NCBI RefSeq assembly: GCF_954871325.1
Contig: NC_088779.1
Coordinates: 21,702,846 to 21,766,845, forward strand
Source of the DNA: Gordionus sp. m RMFG-2023
Lineage: Eukaryota > Nematomorpha > Gordioida > Chordodea > Parachordodidae
Direction of reading: 5' to 3'
Length of the DNA stretch: 64,000 nt
The notes beneath the pieces were generated by a model. The model had not been told where the DNA came from. It saw only the letters and a list, made by a program, of their open reading frames with translations, and ran no database searches. The translations under genes were made by a program, and so were the position numbers. Positions 12,779 to 24,300 of the stretch are shown one piece after another; position 1 is the first letter of the stretch, and each line of letters opens with the position of its first letter.

Positions 12779-13468
12779 GGGTATCAATCGATAGCTAATC
12801 AAAAGATCTATTCAACTGGAGGTCAATCTCTGCCCCATATAGAGCGGTCTAGGAGGTAGGGATGGGGGGGGTGTAAAAAATATCTTTTTTTGATATGGGT
12901 ATCAATCGATAGCTAATCAAAAGATCTATTCAACTGGAGGTGAATCTCTGCCCCATAATGGGCGGTCTAGAAGGGTAGGAGTGGTGGGGGGGGGGGTGTA
13001 AAAAATAATTATTTTTGATATGGGTATCAATCGATAGCTAATCAAAAGATCTATTAGACTGATGGTCAATTTCTACCCCATAATAGGCGGTCTTGGGGGG
13101 GGGGGTGTAAAAAATAATTATTTTTGATATTGGTATCAATCGATAGCTAATCAAAAGATCTATTCAACCGAAGGTCAATCTCTGCCCCATAATTAGCGGT
13201 CTGGAGGGGGTGGGGGGGCGGTGTAAAAAATAATTATTTTTGATATTGGTATCAATCGATAGCTAATCAAAAGATCTATTCAACCGAAGGTCAATCTCTG
13301 CCCCATAATTAGCGGTCTGGAGGGGGTGGGGGGCGGTGTAAAAAATAATTTTTTTGATATGGGTATCAATCGATAGCTAATCTAAAAATCTATTCAACTG
13401 AAGGTCAATTTCTACCCCATAATGGACGGTCTAGGGGGTGGGGGTGTAAAAAATAAATTTTTTGATAT
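12779..13468. repeat. G-rich minisatellite, six ~108-125 bp units
   Basis: Six tandem units start at 12779, 12897, 13022, 13131, 13247 and 13361 with the core TATCAATCGATAGCTAATC, then AAAGATCTATT, then a TCTGCCCCATAAT block, a run of 7-14 guanines, and GTGTAAAAAATAATT. Units 4 and 5 are almost identical, which indicates recent duplication. A degraded seventh unit follows to about 13560. Length differences between units come mainly from the G-runs. No coding. Confidence 0.9.
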
Positions 13469-13568
13469 GGTTATCAAATAAAAGCTAATTTTAATATGGT
13501 TTGACTGAAAGTCTTCATTCTTGGTCTTGATAGGTATGACTTGGTCTGGGGGGGGGGTCAACATATTA

Positions 13569-14034
13569 ACAAAATGTTTAGTTGTATAGAATTTACAGAA
13601 ATAAAAGAGAATGAAAATAAAACAATTTTTTAAATCTTTTTTCGGTTCCAATCCTGAACTTGAAATATATAATATGCAGTGTTCTATATTAGCACGATAT
13701 TCCATAGCTATTTTTTTTAGTATCGATATCTTTAGCGTGCAACATTTTTTTAAAAAGAGAGATAACGGTAGCTCGTTACTAAATAAATAGCAAAAATTAA
13801 TATATATTAAAAGTGAATGCATATTTTAAAAATATCGATGGCTCTAAAAAGAGCTTATAGTAAAAATGTTCCTAAAAAACAGGTGTAATTATGTTTAAAA
13901 ATTTCTAATTGGAGTTTTTGTTTAAGAAAAATTGATTCGCGTTTTTCGTTTGTATTTTAAAAAAATATGTTGATTAAACTTCTTTTATGTTGTTGAAAAA
14001 CCTTAAAGAAATTTTAATGCTAGATTGTTTCATT
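13569..14034. other. Intergenic, no gene seen
   Basis: A+T-rich DNA between the G-rich array and the hAT element. The minus-strand open frame at 13412-13822 runs through the G-rich tandem repeat and has no domain features. Confidence 0.4.
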
Positions 14035-16307
14035 CAGGGTTGTGCATTTGATATTTGTCCGGTCAAATATGGTCAAATTCAAATAAAGGATTTTTAAGAC
14101 AATATTAATTTTATTTTATATATAATAGTAAAAAATGAATTTATGTATATTAAATTATTTTTCTAAATTCCATAATTAATGTTTCGCTCTTGTTCTAATT
14201 TATATTCAATATTATTATTTTCTTTAACATTTTTTAATCAATCTTATGTTATGATATACTCCTACCAATTTTCTGGTTGTAGACATCTTCAATCGGATTT
14301 CTTTTCTACGTATGAATATTACCCCAGACAGACAAATTTCTTTATGAAAAAGAAGTATAACTAGAAGTTAGTAAGATATTAGATATTTCTCTTAATATTC
14401 AAGGCGAATAAAGCCCATTCCAACTACTTCAGCCCGAAATCTGATTATTTTTTATGAAAGTTACTGGTTTCCACATATTTTGGCTACTAAATATACCGCC
14501 ACTTTTACTTCTGAAATTTATGACATCACTTAAAATATTTTGATGATCATCACTTTGTAAAACGACTACATAGGCGTAGCCAGGATTTTCATAAGGGGGG
14601 GGGAATTAAGTAATTTATTTATAAAAAGTAAGTAGACATATAGTTGATTTTACTCTATTATATAGAATTAGTTATAAAATACTAGGTAAATTTCCACTTT
14701 TACAGACATATTTGACAGTTAGAGAATATATTACAGTTAATAATTTAACATATTTTACTAATCAATGCTCTTGATATTAAATATGCAACAATTTGCATTC
14801 AATTATTTAACGCCATTTAATTATTTTAAGTAAAAATGATATTTAAATTTAATCTTCATATTATTCATCCCACAATGTCTTCAAAAGATATTTTCTGATG
14901 TCCTTATCAATATTATATAGTTTTCTGTAAAATATATTATTCGCTATATTGGTAAAAATTACTTGATTGTCATTTGATAATTAGATATACTGTAAATCTA
15001 CGACATATAATATTCCACTATTTGTATTGTGCTTTAATATTTTTTTAATTTATGATTTGATTTTATCAATAGTTTTAAAATTATATTTTACTTTTATTAA
15101 GATTAATAAATTAAAATTACTCACTTTATAAAAAATTATATTTGATATATTATATTATTTAGTAATTTTATGGATCTATTATTAATAATTATAATACATT
15201 TCACTTCTGTCTTAAGACTTATCTTTGGCTTAGATTCCATTTATTAAAAAACATTTTTGGTTCATTTTATATATTTATAAATTTATTTTCCCAAAAATCT
15301 ATAAATTATGATGAATAGTTTTATAAAAAAATATCAACTTTTACATTCTTTCTTTTAAATTATTATTTAAGATATATGCATACATATTTGAGGGTCAGGG
15401 AGTGGGGGGATGACTAAGGGGGATATTTTTTATTAGCTAAAAATGATATTTACAAAAAGTGATAAATTTCTGAAGGGGGGATTTCCCCTTGCCCCCCCCT
15501 TTGGCTACGCCTATGAACGACTATGTATTAATATGTTTCATCAATCTCAAGTAAAATGTTTCCCTTATATTGGGGATCCAATAAATAATCAGCAGTGCAG
15601 TGTGAGCACATGTATTTGGATTGTTTTAACGTATCTTTAATTTTTCTTCTTCAGGTTGGTAAATTATAAAATCATAGCATGATTGTATTATGTGTTTTCT
15701 AAATTAGGCATCTCATTTTTTACGTGAGCCAAGGTCAATAAGATAACTAAATGTTTATGAATAGTTTAAAATTTTAAATTTTTTGTCCAAAATATCATTT
15801 AATATGTTATTGGTAATTTCTCTTGGACAAATATCCAACTTCTTCAACAGCTGCTTTCAGAGCTTTCTTGCATATTTGTATTTGCTCCTTACATTTTATT
15901 GATGATGCCCATCTTGTTTGGATAATTGTACATATGATAATATAAATTGGCAATTAGTAATTTTCTCAAACCATATTTATATATTTAGATGCAATCAAAT
16001 TAATAATGGGAAAAATTCTTTATTTTATATTTCAAAATGAAATTCTAATATTTTATTAAGAAAATTTTATCTTTTTATATAAAATTATAATTAAATCGAT
16101 GCCTTGATGATACTAATATATTTTAAAATAAATTGTAACCTAAATAGATTGATAAACATGCTTTAAATATATATTAGTTAATTAAATCAATATATAGTTA
16201 TTTCACCAATAACATTTTAGAATATTTGACCGTATTTCACCAGGTCAAATATTCCTTCTATCAATTGACCGAATTTGACCGGTCAATTGATCGACTTGCC
16301 AACCATG
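14035..16307 (-). mobile_element. Old hAT transposon with transposase remains, split by a second element
   Basis: Left end CAGGGTTGTGCATTTG with CCGGTCAAAT inside; right end reads inward CATGGTTGGCAAG with the same CCGGTCAAAT. Flanks GTTTCATT and GTTTTCTT form an imperfect 8-bp target duplication (6 of 8). On the minus strand near 15930-15830 translation gives TRWASSIKCKEQI then CKKALKAAVEE, resembling the TRW region of hAT transposases. Near 15620-15535 it gives a stretch with YLLDPQYKG, like the family's DPRYKG motif. Stops and frame changes break the gene. 947 bp of the span is the nested element 14569-15515. Confidence 0.65.
14569..15515. mobile_element. hAT-type element nested in the older hAT copy
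   Basis: 947 bp with ends CATAGGCGTAGCCAGGAT and TTGGCTACGCCTATG (inverted CATAGGCGTAGCCA), flanked by the perfect 8-bp duplication AACGACTA (14561-14568 and 15516-15523). Both ends carry G/C runs just inside the inverted repeats. The interior is A+T-rich with no transposase, so it is non-autonomous. Insertion into 14035-16307 makes it the younger of the two. Confidence 0.85.
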
Positions 16308-16364
16308 GTTTTCTTAAATAAAATATAGGAACAAAAAATATTGGTTTTAATATGCTATATATAT

Positions 16365-16714
16365 GTTAGCAGCAATGTGTTTTTTTCCGGCAATGTGTTA
16401 TATTTTCAATTCTAAACCATTATTTGAGCGCGTTTTTTTAAATTAAAAAATCTGATTATACCGGAAATGTATTCCATCATGTTTAGAATACCTATCTTAT
16501 TAATTGTAGTAATATTGCCGTTAACCTTTGAGTCATTTTCAATTTATATAAAAAATCGGAAAAACAATATAAATTATATTAACTTCAATATAGAAAAATT
16601 GTCTAAAATTCATATGGTAAGTATTCTATACATGATGAAATAATAAATTTCCGGTAAAATCGGATCGTTTGAAGTTGAAAAATTAACACATTGCCGAAAA
16701 AAATTGACGCTAAC
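16365..16714. mobile_element. Short terminal-inverted-repeat element
   Basis: 350 bp with ~40-bp imperfect inverted ends. The left end begins GTTAGCAGCAATGTG and continues CCGGCAATGTGTTA; the right end inverted begins GTTAGCGTCAATT and continues TCGGCAATGTGTTA. The flanks are TATATA-rich, so the target duplication cannot be defined. No coding. Confidence 0.55.
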
Positions 16715-19700
16715 CTATATAATCTTTCTTAAACGAACTCCGGTAAAATGAAATCTGTAATTTAGGAATAGAGTTGTGAGACATGTATGATTTAGGGTTA
16801 GTTTATGTTTTAAAAATGGATAATTTATTTTGTTAATGTTATTTCAAACATTTTATCAGTAATTTCGATAAAATTCTAGAAAAACTAATAAAATCTCAGC
16901 ATATTTTTTATCTTTCAAAGTTATTTATTTTAAAGTTAACAGCGTTATTTTATTTTAGGCAAAATTTTTTGAAGAGAAATTAATTTTTAAATCATTAAAG
17001 ATATTAATTTTTTTTAGACAACCTAAAAATCACAAAATCTATACATAAAAAATTTTACAAAAATATGTACCATTTTTAGGTTAATTTTGATCAATCTTTC
17101 TTCTTTTTCAAACTCTGCCCGGAACAAATATATTTTCGTATTTCTGTTCCGTTTCGAAAAGTTTGGTTCAAGGTTTCCGAAGCCGAATATTTGGAAACGC
17201 CATGATGAAATTTTTTTTATTACTAATATTATTCATACCATATTTATTAATCTTTTTAACTATAAATCAATGGCGTAATCAGGATCCTATTTTATGATTT
17301 CGCTTGAAAGTCATAGCTTATCTCCCAGTACCAGAAGGACACTTATTAGGTGTAGTAAGCGCCATACCTCTACCCCCCCCCCCCCATAACAATCGGTATT
17401 AGGTCTCTGTATTGTAAAGCCTTTGGGCAATTTATGTTAGCTTTAATCATTATCGTGCCATTGCATTATTTTTATTTATTTGCTCCATATGCCAAACTAT
17501 GCAGTTATTTTTGTTGTAGACAGACATATCTACCCAATATAATCGACAGTGATACATTTTCCAACACCAACCAAATATCATATCATACTTTGGCTATAAG
17601 ACCTTCAAACTATTTGTCAAGTCCTTTTTTAACTTAAAAGATTAAGGATGCACCCAGTAAAATTTATCTCCATTTTTAGTAGGTTAAGGGTTCTACCATT
17701 TTTTTTACAAGAAAAGAGTTTCTTCTCTCTAGCTTAAATCTAAGCTTATCTCAAAGATAATAAACTGTTTATTAAAAGTCCCATAAATTGGCTTGCATTT
17801 CTTTTAGAGTCCACTAATGAAACCTATATTAAACTCCTACATCTACTTCAATACCAATTAATGAATAGCCTTATTCTCATTGTGCTTTCAATGTAGCTTC
17901 TGCCAAAGTAATCATGACTCCATTTACGGCCTTGATGGGATCCGACCTATGTTCCTCCAAGACGCAACTTCTTTTTTTATCAGTTTATAAATATTCACCT
18001 TACCTCAAAAATTAACTGTGCAAAAGATTTTTACATAAAGATTTTCCCAGCTTTGTCACCTTATTTTTCTGAAGCCAGACTTACCTTACAGAAGCTAAAT
18101 AAGGATATACCATTTCTAACTTTAAGTTCAACATTCCGTCACCCTCTTCTCAAAATGATGTTACCCAGGATTAAGCATGAGGCCTCTCTTCTTCTCACCT
18201 TTTAATTAGGAGTAGAAGTTATTGGTGGATGTGAGGTTTTACATCAGGACTTCTTCTGGACAGTAATCTTACAAATGGAACACTCATCAAAATTGATTTC
18301 GTTAATACGTATAACCTCCTCTCCTGCAACTCGTTCCAATAAGCTAGCACATCATCTCCTAGTTGCCAAATTCATATAATCTGGTCCAAGTTCTTTCAAT
18401 TTTGCAATTCAGCTTCCTCAAAATACACTCAACTGAGGGCATCAAGCTTCGTAATCTCTTTTATTTCATCTAGGAATCAATGAGTTAATCCAAATCATTA
18501 ATTATGCATGCTCCTTTTCGCTTCACGTTAGATATATTAACGATGGTTTTATTTTCTAGCAGTATTGATAATTAGTAAAAGGGAAGCGCTGTTGGTCCTA
18601 TTCTCAGCTCGAATATATCTAAATTTGTGGAACTAAATTCCTCCGATTCGAATCTTCACAATTTTAAAATCGTCACTCAAGAGAAACTAACACATTTAGT
18701 TTGCCGATTCACGGCAATCATTATTTCCATTCTATTCTTGATGTCCTTAGTGACGTTTTTTACCTGTTATCCTCGTATAATTATTTTTCCTCCTAAAGAC
18801 ATTTCTAACATTCAGCGTATTCTTTATTCTTTGTAATCAACTCCCGTTTTTAAATTTCCCATCCCTCTTAGCATTTATGATAGGGAATAAAGATCCAACC
18901 AAAAAGGCTATATAACCTACTAAAAAGGTGTGGGATTGGATCTCCCACCAATTAGGCTCTTACTGCCATCATTTTGAGCAATCTACTTTCCAATCCATTA
19001 TCAAGGCTCGCACCTCAAAAATGACTCTATCTTTGAAGTCGCATGTCGCTGATGTCCTTTCGCCTAAAAATAGACAGAAGGTTTCGGATAGACCAGTCGT
19101 ACGTTGCGTTAAATCGTTATTATCTAGCCTGATACCAACCGATTAATAGCTTTTCACTTCTTAATTAATAGGCCCCGAATTTTTTGTGCAAAATTCCTTC
19201 CACCAATCTTCAGATTCATCTTACTAAGCTCACTTATATTATTGAAATCCACCTTAACTATGCTATAACCTTTCTTCACATTCACTTGTTCTGCTGCCCT
19301 CTTATATACATCAAAGGAAGACACATTTTAACTGCCGATCGTGCAAAAGCTGAATCCATAAGCTCGGTCAATGCAATTAGCTGATCTAGAGAGGCTTAAA
19401 ATCTGTCTAAATACTTCCCATACTTGAGAAACCTAAATTTTTTGAATCTGATGGAAAGCGGCTGTCATCACTACATTTATCCCATAAAGTAGTGGCTAAT
19501 TTCTTATTGGGACTATTGATCTAATCCAACAAACACTTTACTTAGAGCAAAGAGAACAGCTTAAAATTATATCTAATCTTCGGAAATTTTAGATTACGTT
19601 TTCATACCAATTATATTCACTACCTTAACACTATAAACTTGCTTTTTACTATAGAGGCTGAACTACATTAATTTTTTGATCTTTTTAAATAATGATTATA

Positions 19701-20870
19701 AATTGATTTTTTTTTTAAATTAGACATTTCCTAGACTTACTTTTCCTTCCTTATTTTTTGTGCTATATGTTTTTAATTTTATAAAAATTAGATACAGGTA
19801 TATTTGTAGCCCCAATGTAAATTATTAATATTAATACATATAATCTTAAATATTTCGGACACCCAATTTAATAAGCTAAAAATTATTCATAAAAATTATT
19901 AGAATATTAATTGTTTGAAAAAAAATTTGAAAATGGAATTTAAAAAAAAATAAATATTCCAATATAATATTCATATATTAATTTAATTTTAAAATGATTA
20001 AACGGATATTGAAGTATTCGAATTTCAGAAGCTTACTTACATATCAATTTTTTAAGAGTAAAACTTATGTGATTTCATATCAATTTTCGATGGGGTAAAA
20101 TTTATTAAATTCCGATTTTCTAAAATATACAAGTTTTTAATAATCCAATGAAATTTATATTAAAAGCAACTATTACATTTTTATTATGAGAAAGAGATGC
20201 AAATAGGCGAATTGACCTTTTTTGTTTTTAAGTGATAAGGTAATAAGCTTAGGTATTTTAAATTCTCCTAAATTTCTTTAAATCTTTTGGCGGTGCTCAA
20301 AAATAAAAAAAAAGCTTAAGGGTCCTGTATTTTAAATATATTTATATACAAAATCAATAGTTTCCCAGGAGATACTGGAAATATCTTTTAGAGGTGCTCA
20401 AAAGTAGATAAAAAAGGGTGTCCACTGTATTTTACATAAAATATACAAAATCAAACATGAAATGATCGTTAAATGGTTGTGTTGAATCATCTGATTAAGA
20501 AGAAAAAATAGCCATGTGATAAAATCTAAGCAGAGAACGAATGAGGATGGAAGGAGATGAAAGGGCTGCTAATTGATAATAATAATTAAATGATGCCAAA
20601 TGTTAGAAGGATGAGGGAAAGAAATTACCAAATCCCTCCATGTTTAACTTGCCTGATTCTTCTTTATTTTCCACCTATCACAACTTTCAATGGGCCAATA
20701 TAGTCTACTCTAGTATCATTCTATAAGTTCCTTTATTTTCTTCTTAATAGTTTTACATTCTTATAAATGCAAAAATATCGGACTCGACCATTTTTTCTAC
20801 TTAAATAGTCAAAAAATGGATTCGAATGCCTAAAACTGTGCTACTTCAAAATATAGTTCAATTTTTGTAA
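16715..20870. other. Long region without a recognisable gene
   Basis: About 4.1 kb. A cytosine run sits at 17371-17384. From about 17.3 to 19.65 kb the sequence looks less A+T-biased and contains several 60-72 codon open frames on the + strand (17434-17637, 18627-18836, 18928-19146, 19184-19384). I do not recognise them, and neighbouring frames do not form a joined product. The change in composition suggests an old inserted element or a decayed gene rather than ordinary intergenic DNA. Confidence 0.35.
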
Positions 20871-20875
20871 AATAT

Positions 20876-21290
20876 GATTAGCTCAAATCAGACTAAAAAA
20901 TATTTCTTATATTTTATAATGCAAAGTAACCGCGGACATGTTGTAGGGTAAACACTATACAACCCTTCTAAAAAGTATCTAAGATATACATATAATACTT
21001 TTTAAGAATTACATTTTACTATTATTTAAAAAATATTACATAAGATTTCCATATTTAACCACAATTATTTATAAAATGACAATTTTGATTAGCTCAGATC
21101 AGACTAAAATATTTCTTATATTTTATAATTCAAAGCGCGGAAATGTTGTAGGGTAAACATTATACAACCCTACTAAAAAGTATCTAAGATATACATATAA
21201 TACTTTTGAAAATAAAAATACTTTTCAAAAATTACATTTTACTATTATTTAAAAAAAATCACCCTTCGATTTCCCTATTTAACCCCAATT
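20876..21290. repeat. Direct duplication, two ~210-bp copies
   Basis: Copy 1 begins at 20876 (GATTAGCTCAAATCAGAC) and copy 2 at 21087 (GATTAGCTCAGATCAGAC). Both continue with GTTGTAGGGTAAACA and AAGTATCTAAGATATACATA. They differ by a few substitutions and a ~20-bp insertion in copy 2. The second copy ends just beyond the gene B stop codon, probably in its 3' flank. Confidence 0.8.
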
Positions 21291-21324
21291 ATATACAAAA
21301 ATTTCATGATATTTTAAAATATCG

Positions 21325-24300
21325 TCAATCAATATTGATTAAATTAGGATCTATGTTCTCTAAGGAGTATTCATGATGATAATTTTTATACAAATAATCT
21401 AGTACAGCCCTTGCTGCCCTTATGCCGCTGTTGTGCGCTCCTGTCACAGTACCATAATTTTCTGGATTCGTATGTTCGCCTGCTATAAAAAGTGGTCCTT
21501 TAATTTGAGAAAATGATTCCAAGTCAGCTGATGTTGATCCTAGAGGATATAATAAATAATTGTTTTAAAAATTATATTCATCTAATTTATTTTCAATTAG
21601 AAAAATTATATAATAATATACTTTGCATCGGAGATTTAAAATAAGATTTATGGTAGAATAAATGAAAATATTTTAATAACCTTATAAGTATTTATTTTAT
21701 TTTACGAACACAATATTATATAATACAAATAAAATAAATACTCTCTCAAAAAAATGAATTTGAGGCAGAAATATAATTTTAACCTAAAATCTTAAGACTC
21801 TTCTATACTTCTATAATAATATTTAAAATTACCAGTAGGGTGGTATGTCCAAGTACCTCTTGCGAATCTATCCTGTAGCCATTTAGTTCTAACCATGGCT
21901 GCAACTTTAATTTTATTCAATTTCTTTTTCCCAAAAATCTCTCTAAGTTTATCCAAGGCTTTTCGACATGTCATTAATTTAAAAATTTTCAATAATGCAT
22001 TATTAGAAATTTAGACAATACTACTGTAGAAAAATGGCCGAAATTACAACCAGAAATTGAGGATAAGGCTTTATATATATAATTACATTTTAGTAAAATA
22101 TTATATAATTTATTAATTTGGTTTAGGTTAATTAATGTAATTGGATAGGAAGAAACAAAATAACTACTGTTAAGAATAGTTTAATAAAAAAAAAATCAAA
22201 AACGGTTCATTTTACAAAGTATCGAATTTATATATAAATTTAACTACCGATATTTTTGATATTATCGTCAGAGAGTGCTTCCGTTAATCTAGCAGCCTTT
22301 CCCGTAGCGTAACCTATTAGCACTTTTTGACCTGTATATAAATATCCATTAATCCAACTATGATATAATGATGCATCTAATTCGGAGCAATTATTGGCAT
22401 TTGAAATATGTTTCCTTTTCGGATTTTCTTTAAAACATTGAGATAATTTAAATATAAATATCATATAAATAAAAAACTACTCAAAGACGACTCAATTCTC
22501 TTATTTGTATCATTGTTTAATTTTGGCTCGACTCCTTTAAATAAAGTGTTTTATTAAATCTTTACCCTTTGTTGTTGCATGTCTTTTAAGAGTCCGAGTA
22601 GAATTAGTATATTTACTTCTAACTTCTTTAATATATTTGCATGAATCCTTGTTGGGCAACAGCCCAAATGCGTGATAAGATTTGGGCCAAAATATCTCAT
22701 TAAATTTAAGATGTATTTTATTCATGAGTCCAAATCCTTTATTATATATAAAATAGCATAATAGTTTAAAATTATTTTAAGAAAAACGTTTATCGACATT
22801 TGCGATAATGATTAAAAATTGCTAACTTCGGATTAATCTAAAGGCATGTGCTGAAAAAAAACTCCTCTAAGAAATAAGATATGATTTATATTTATTTTTG
22901 CGTTCTTTAAAGTTGAGCTATATTAACAAAAACACAAGAACCGTACCAATTTTTTAGGCTAAAAATCTAGAATTTCTCAACTTTATCAAGAACTTACCCA
23001 AATTTTCTATTACAAATTTAAGAAAAACTCTTAAAAAGGTAATAAAAATAAAGTAATCTTATTTTCTAGAATTGAAGCCTAGATTCAAGATATTAACCAA
23101 CCAAATACTCTCTAAGCCATTGAGATTTCGACAAATGATGGCGATTAACTCTTTTTAAAAAAAACATATTAACACGTTCACCATTAGTCTAGGTTAGAGT
23201 TGTTAAACGGCTCATTTTAAATCAATTTTAAAAACGTCTAACTCAATATTTTATCTTTAAATATTACCCAAGCCTGAAGATTTTGTTCATAGAAGGCACA
23301 AAGGTCTAGATATTTATTAACAAAATGGCTTAGGCAATATTTTTTTCTGGCTAAATATTGAGCTAGCCGCTTTTAAAAATAGTAACAAAACGAGCCGCTT
23401 AACAAAACTCATTTCTTTCGGTGTATGATTCAAAATATTATATATTTTTAAAAAAATTAATATTAAATTAACCATCTCATAGTATACTAATCCTAGATAC
23501 ATTCTACTTAGCTCACATTTAGTTTAGGTAAAGTAAAATTAGCGTTTTCACACTCAGAGAGAGAATATATTTTTAAATAATTTTTATAGAAAACATTTTA
23601 AATTATTTCTATAATTTAGATAGAAGATTACACCATTATAGTTAAAATAATGGATTATTCTAAATTATATTTTTAACATTTTTATTGTTGATATTGAATA
23701 ACAAAATAAATGACCATATGTTATCAGCAATGCGGATAATCTGGCAATGTCTAATATCTTATAGAATCGAAATGGACAGGGTAGGTATTATACACATCCT
23801 ACCGAGCAATTGTAAATAAATATCAAAGGAAATATATTCATTTTAGGGGGTCAGATCAAATCATATTGATTTCTAGGTGGAATTTAAATAATTTATCATG
23901 ATTATATTAATAAACAATTAAAAAAGAAATATAAAATTTTGTCTGATAAAATAATTTCTACCTAGTTTGCCTATTGATCTTTTAACGTTCCTCGAAATAA
24001 GTTTTTCATCGAAGATAATGGTATTGGCCTTTAAAACGCCCAAGGGAACCGTGATAATTACAGCCCTCGATTTAAATAGATCGCCCTTTTTTGTTGTGAT
24101 TCTGAGCCATCTATCCGTCTCATTTATTTTGTAATTCTTATCAAACTTTATTGATATGACTTCTTTATCTAGAAGAATTTTCAAAGGCTGCTCTTGTCCA
24201 TTACTACCATCAACTAAGCTAAAATTATTAAAATAAAGTTTTATAATTATAAAATTTTAATTAAATTTAAAATTGGGAATTATTAATATATTCCAAACCC

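Noticed and set aside
13412-13822. 136-codon minus-strand open frame
   Set aside because: Runs into the G-rich minisatellite, low complexity, no domain.
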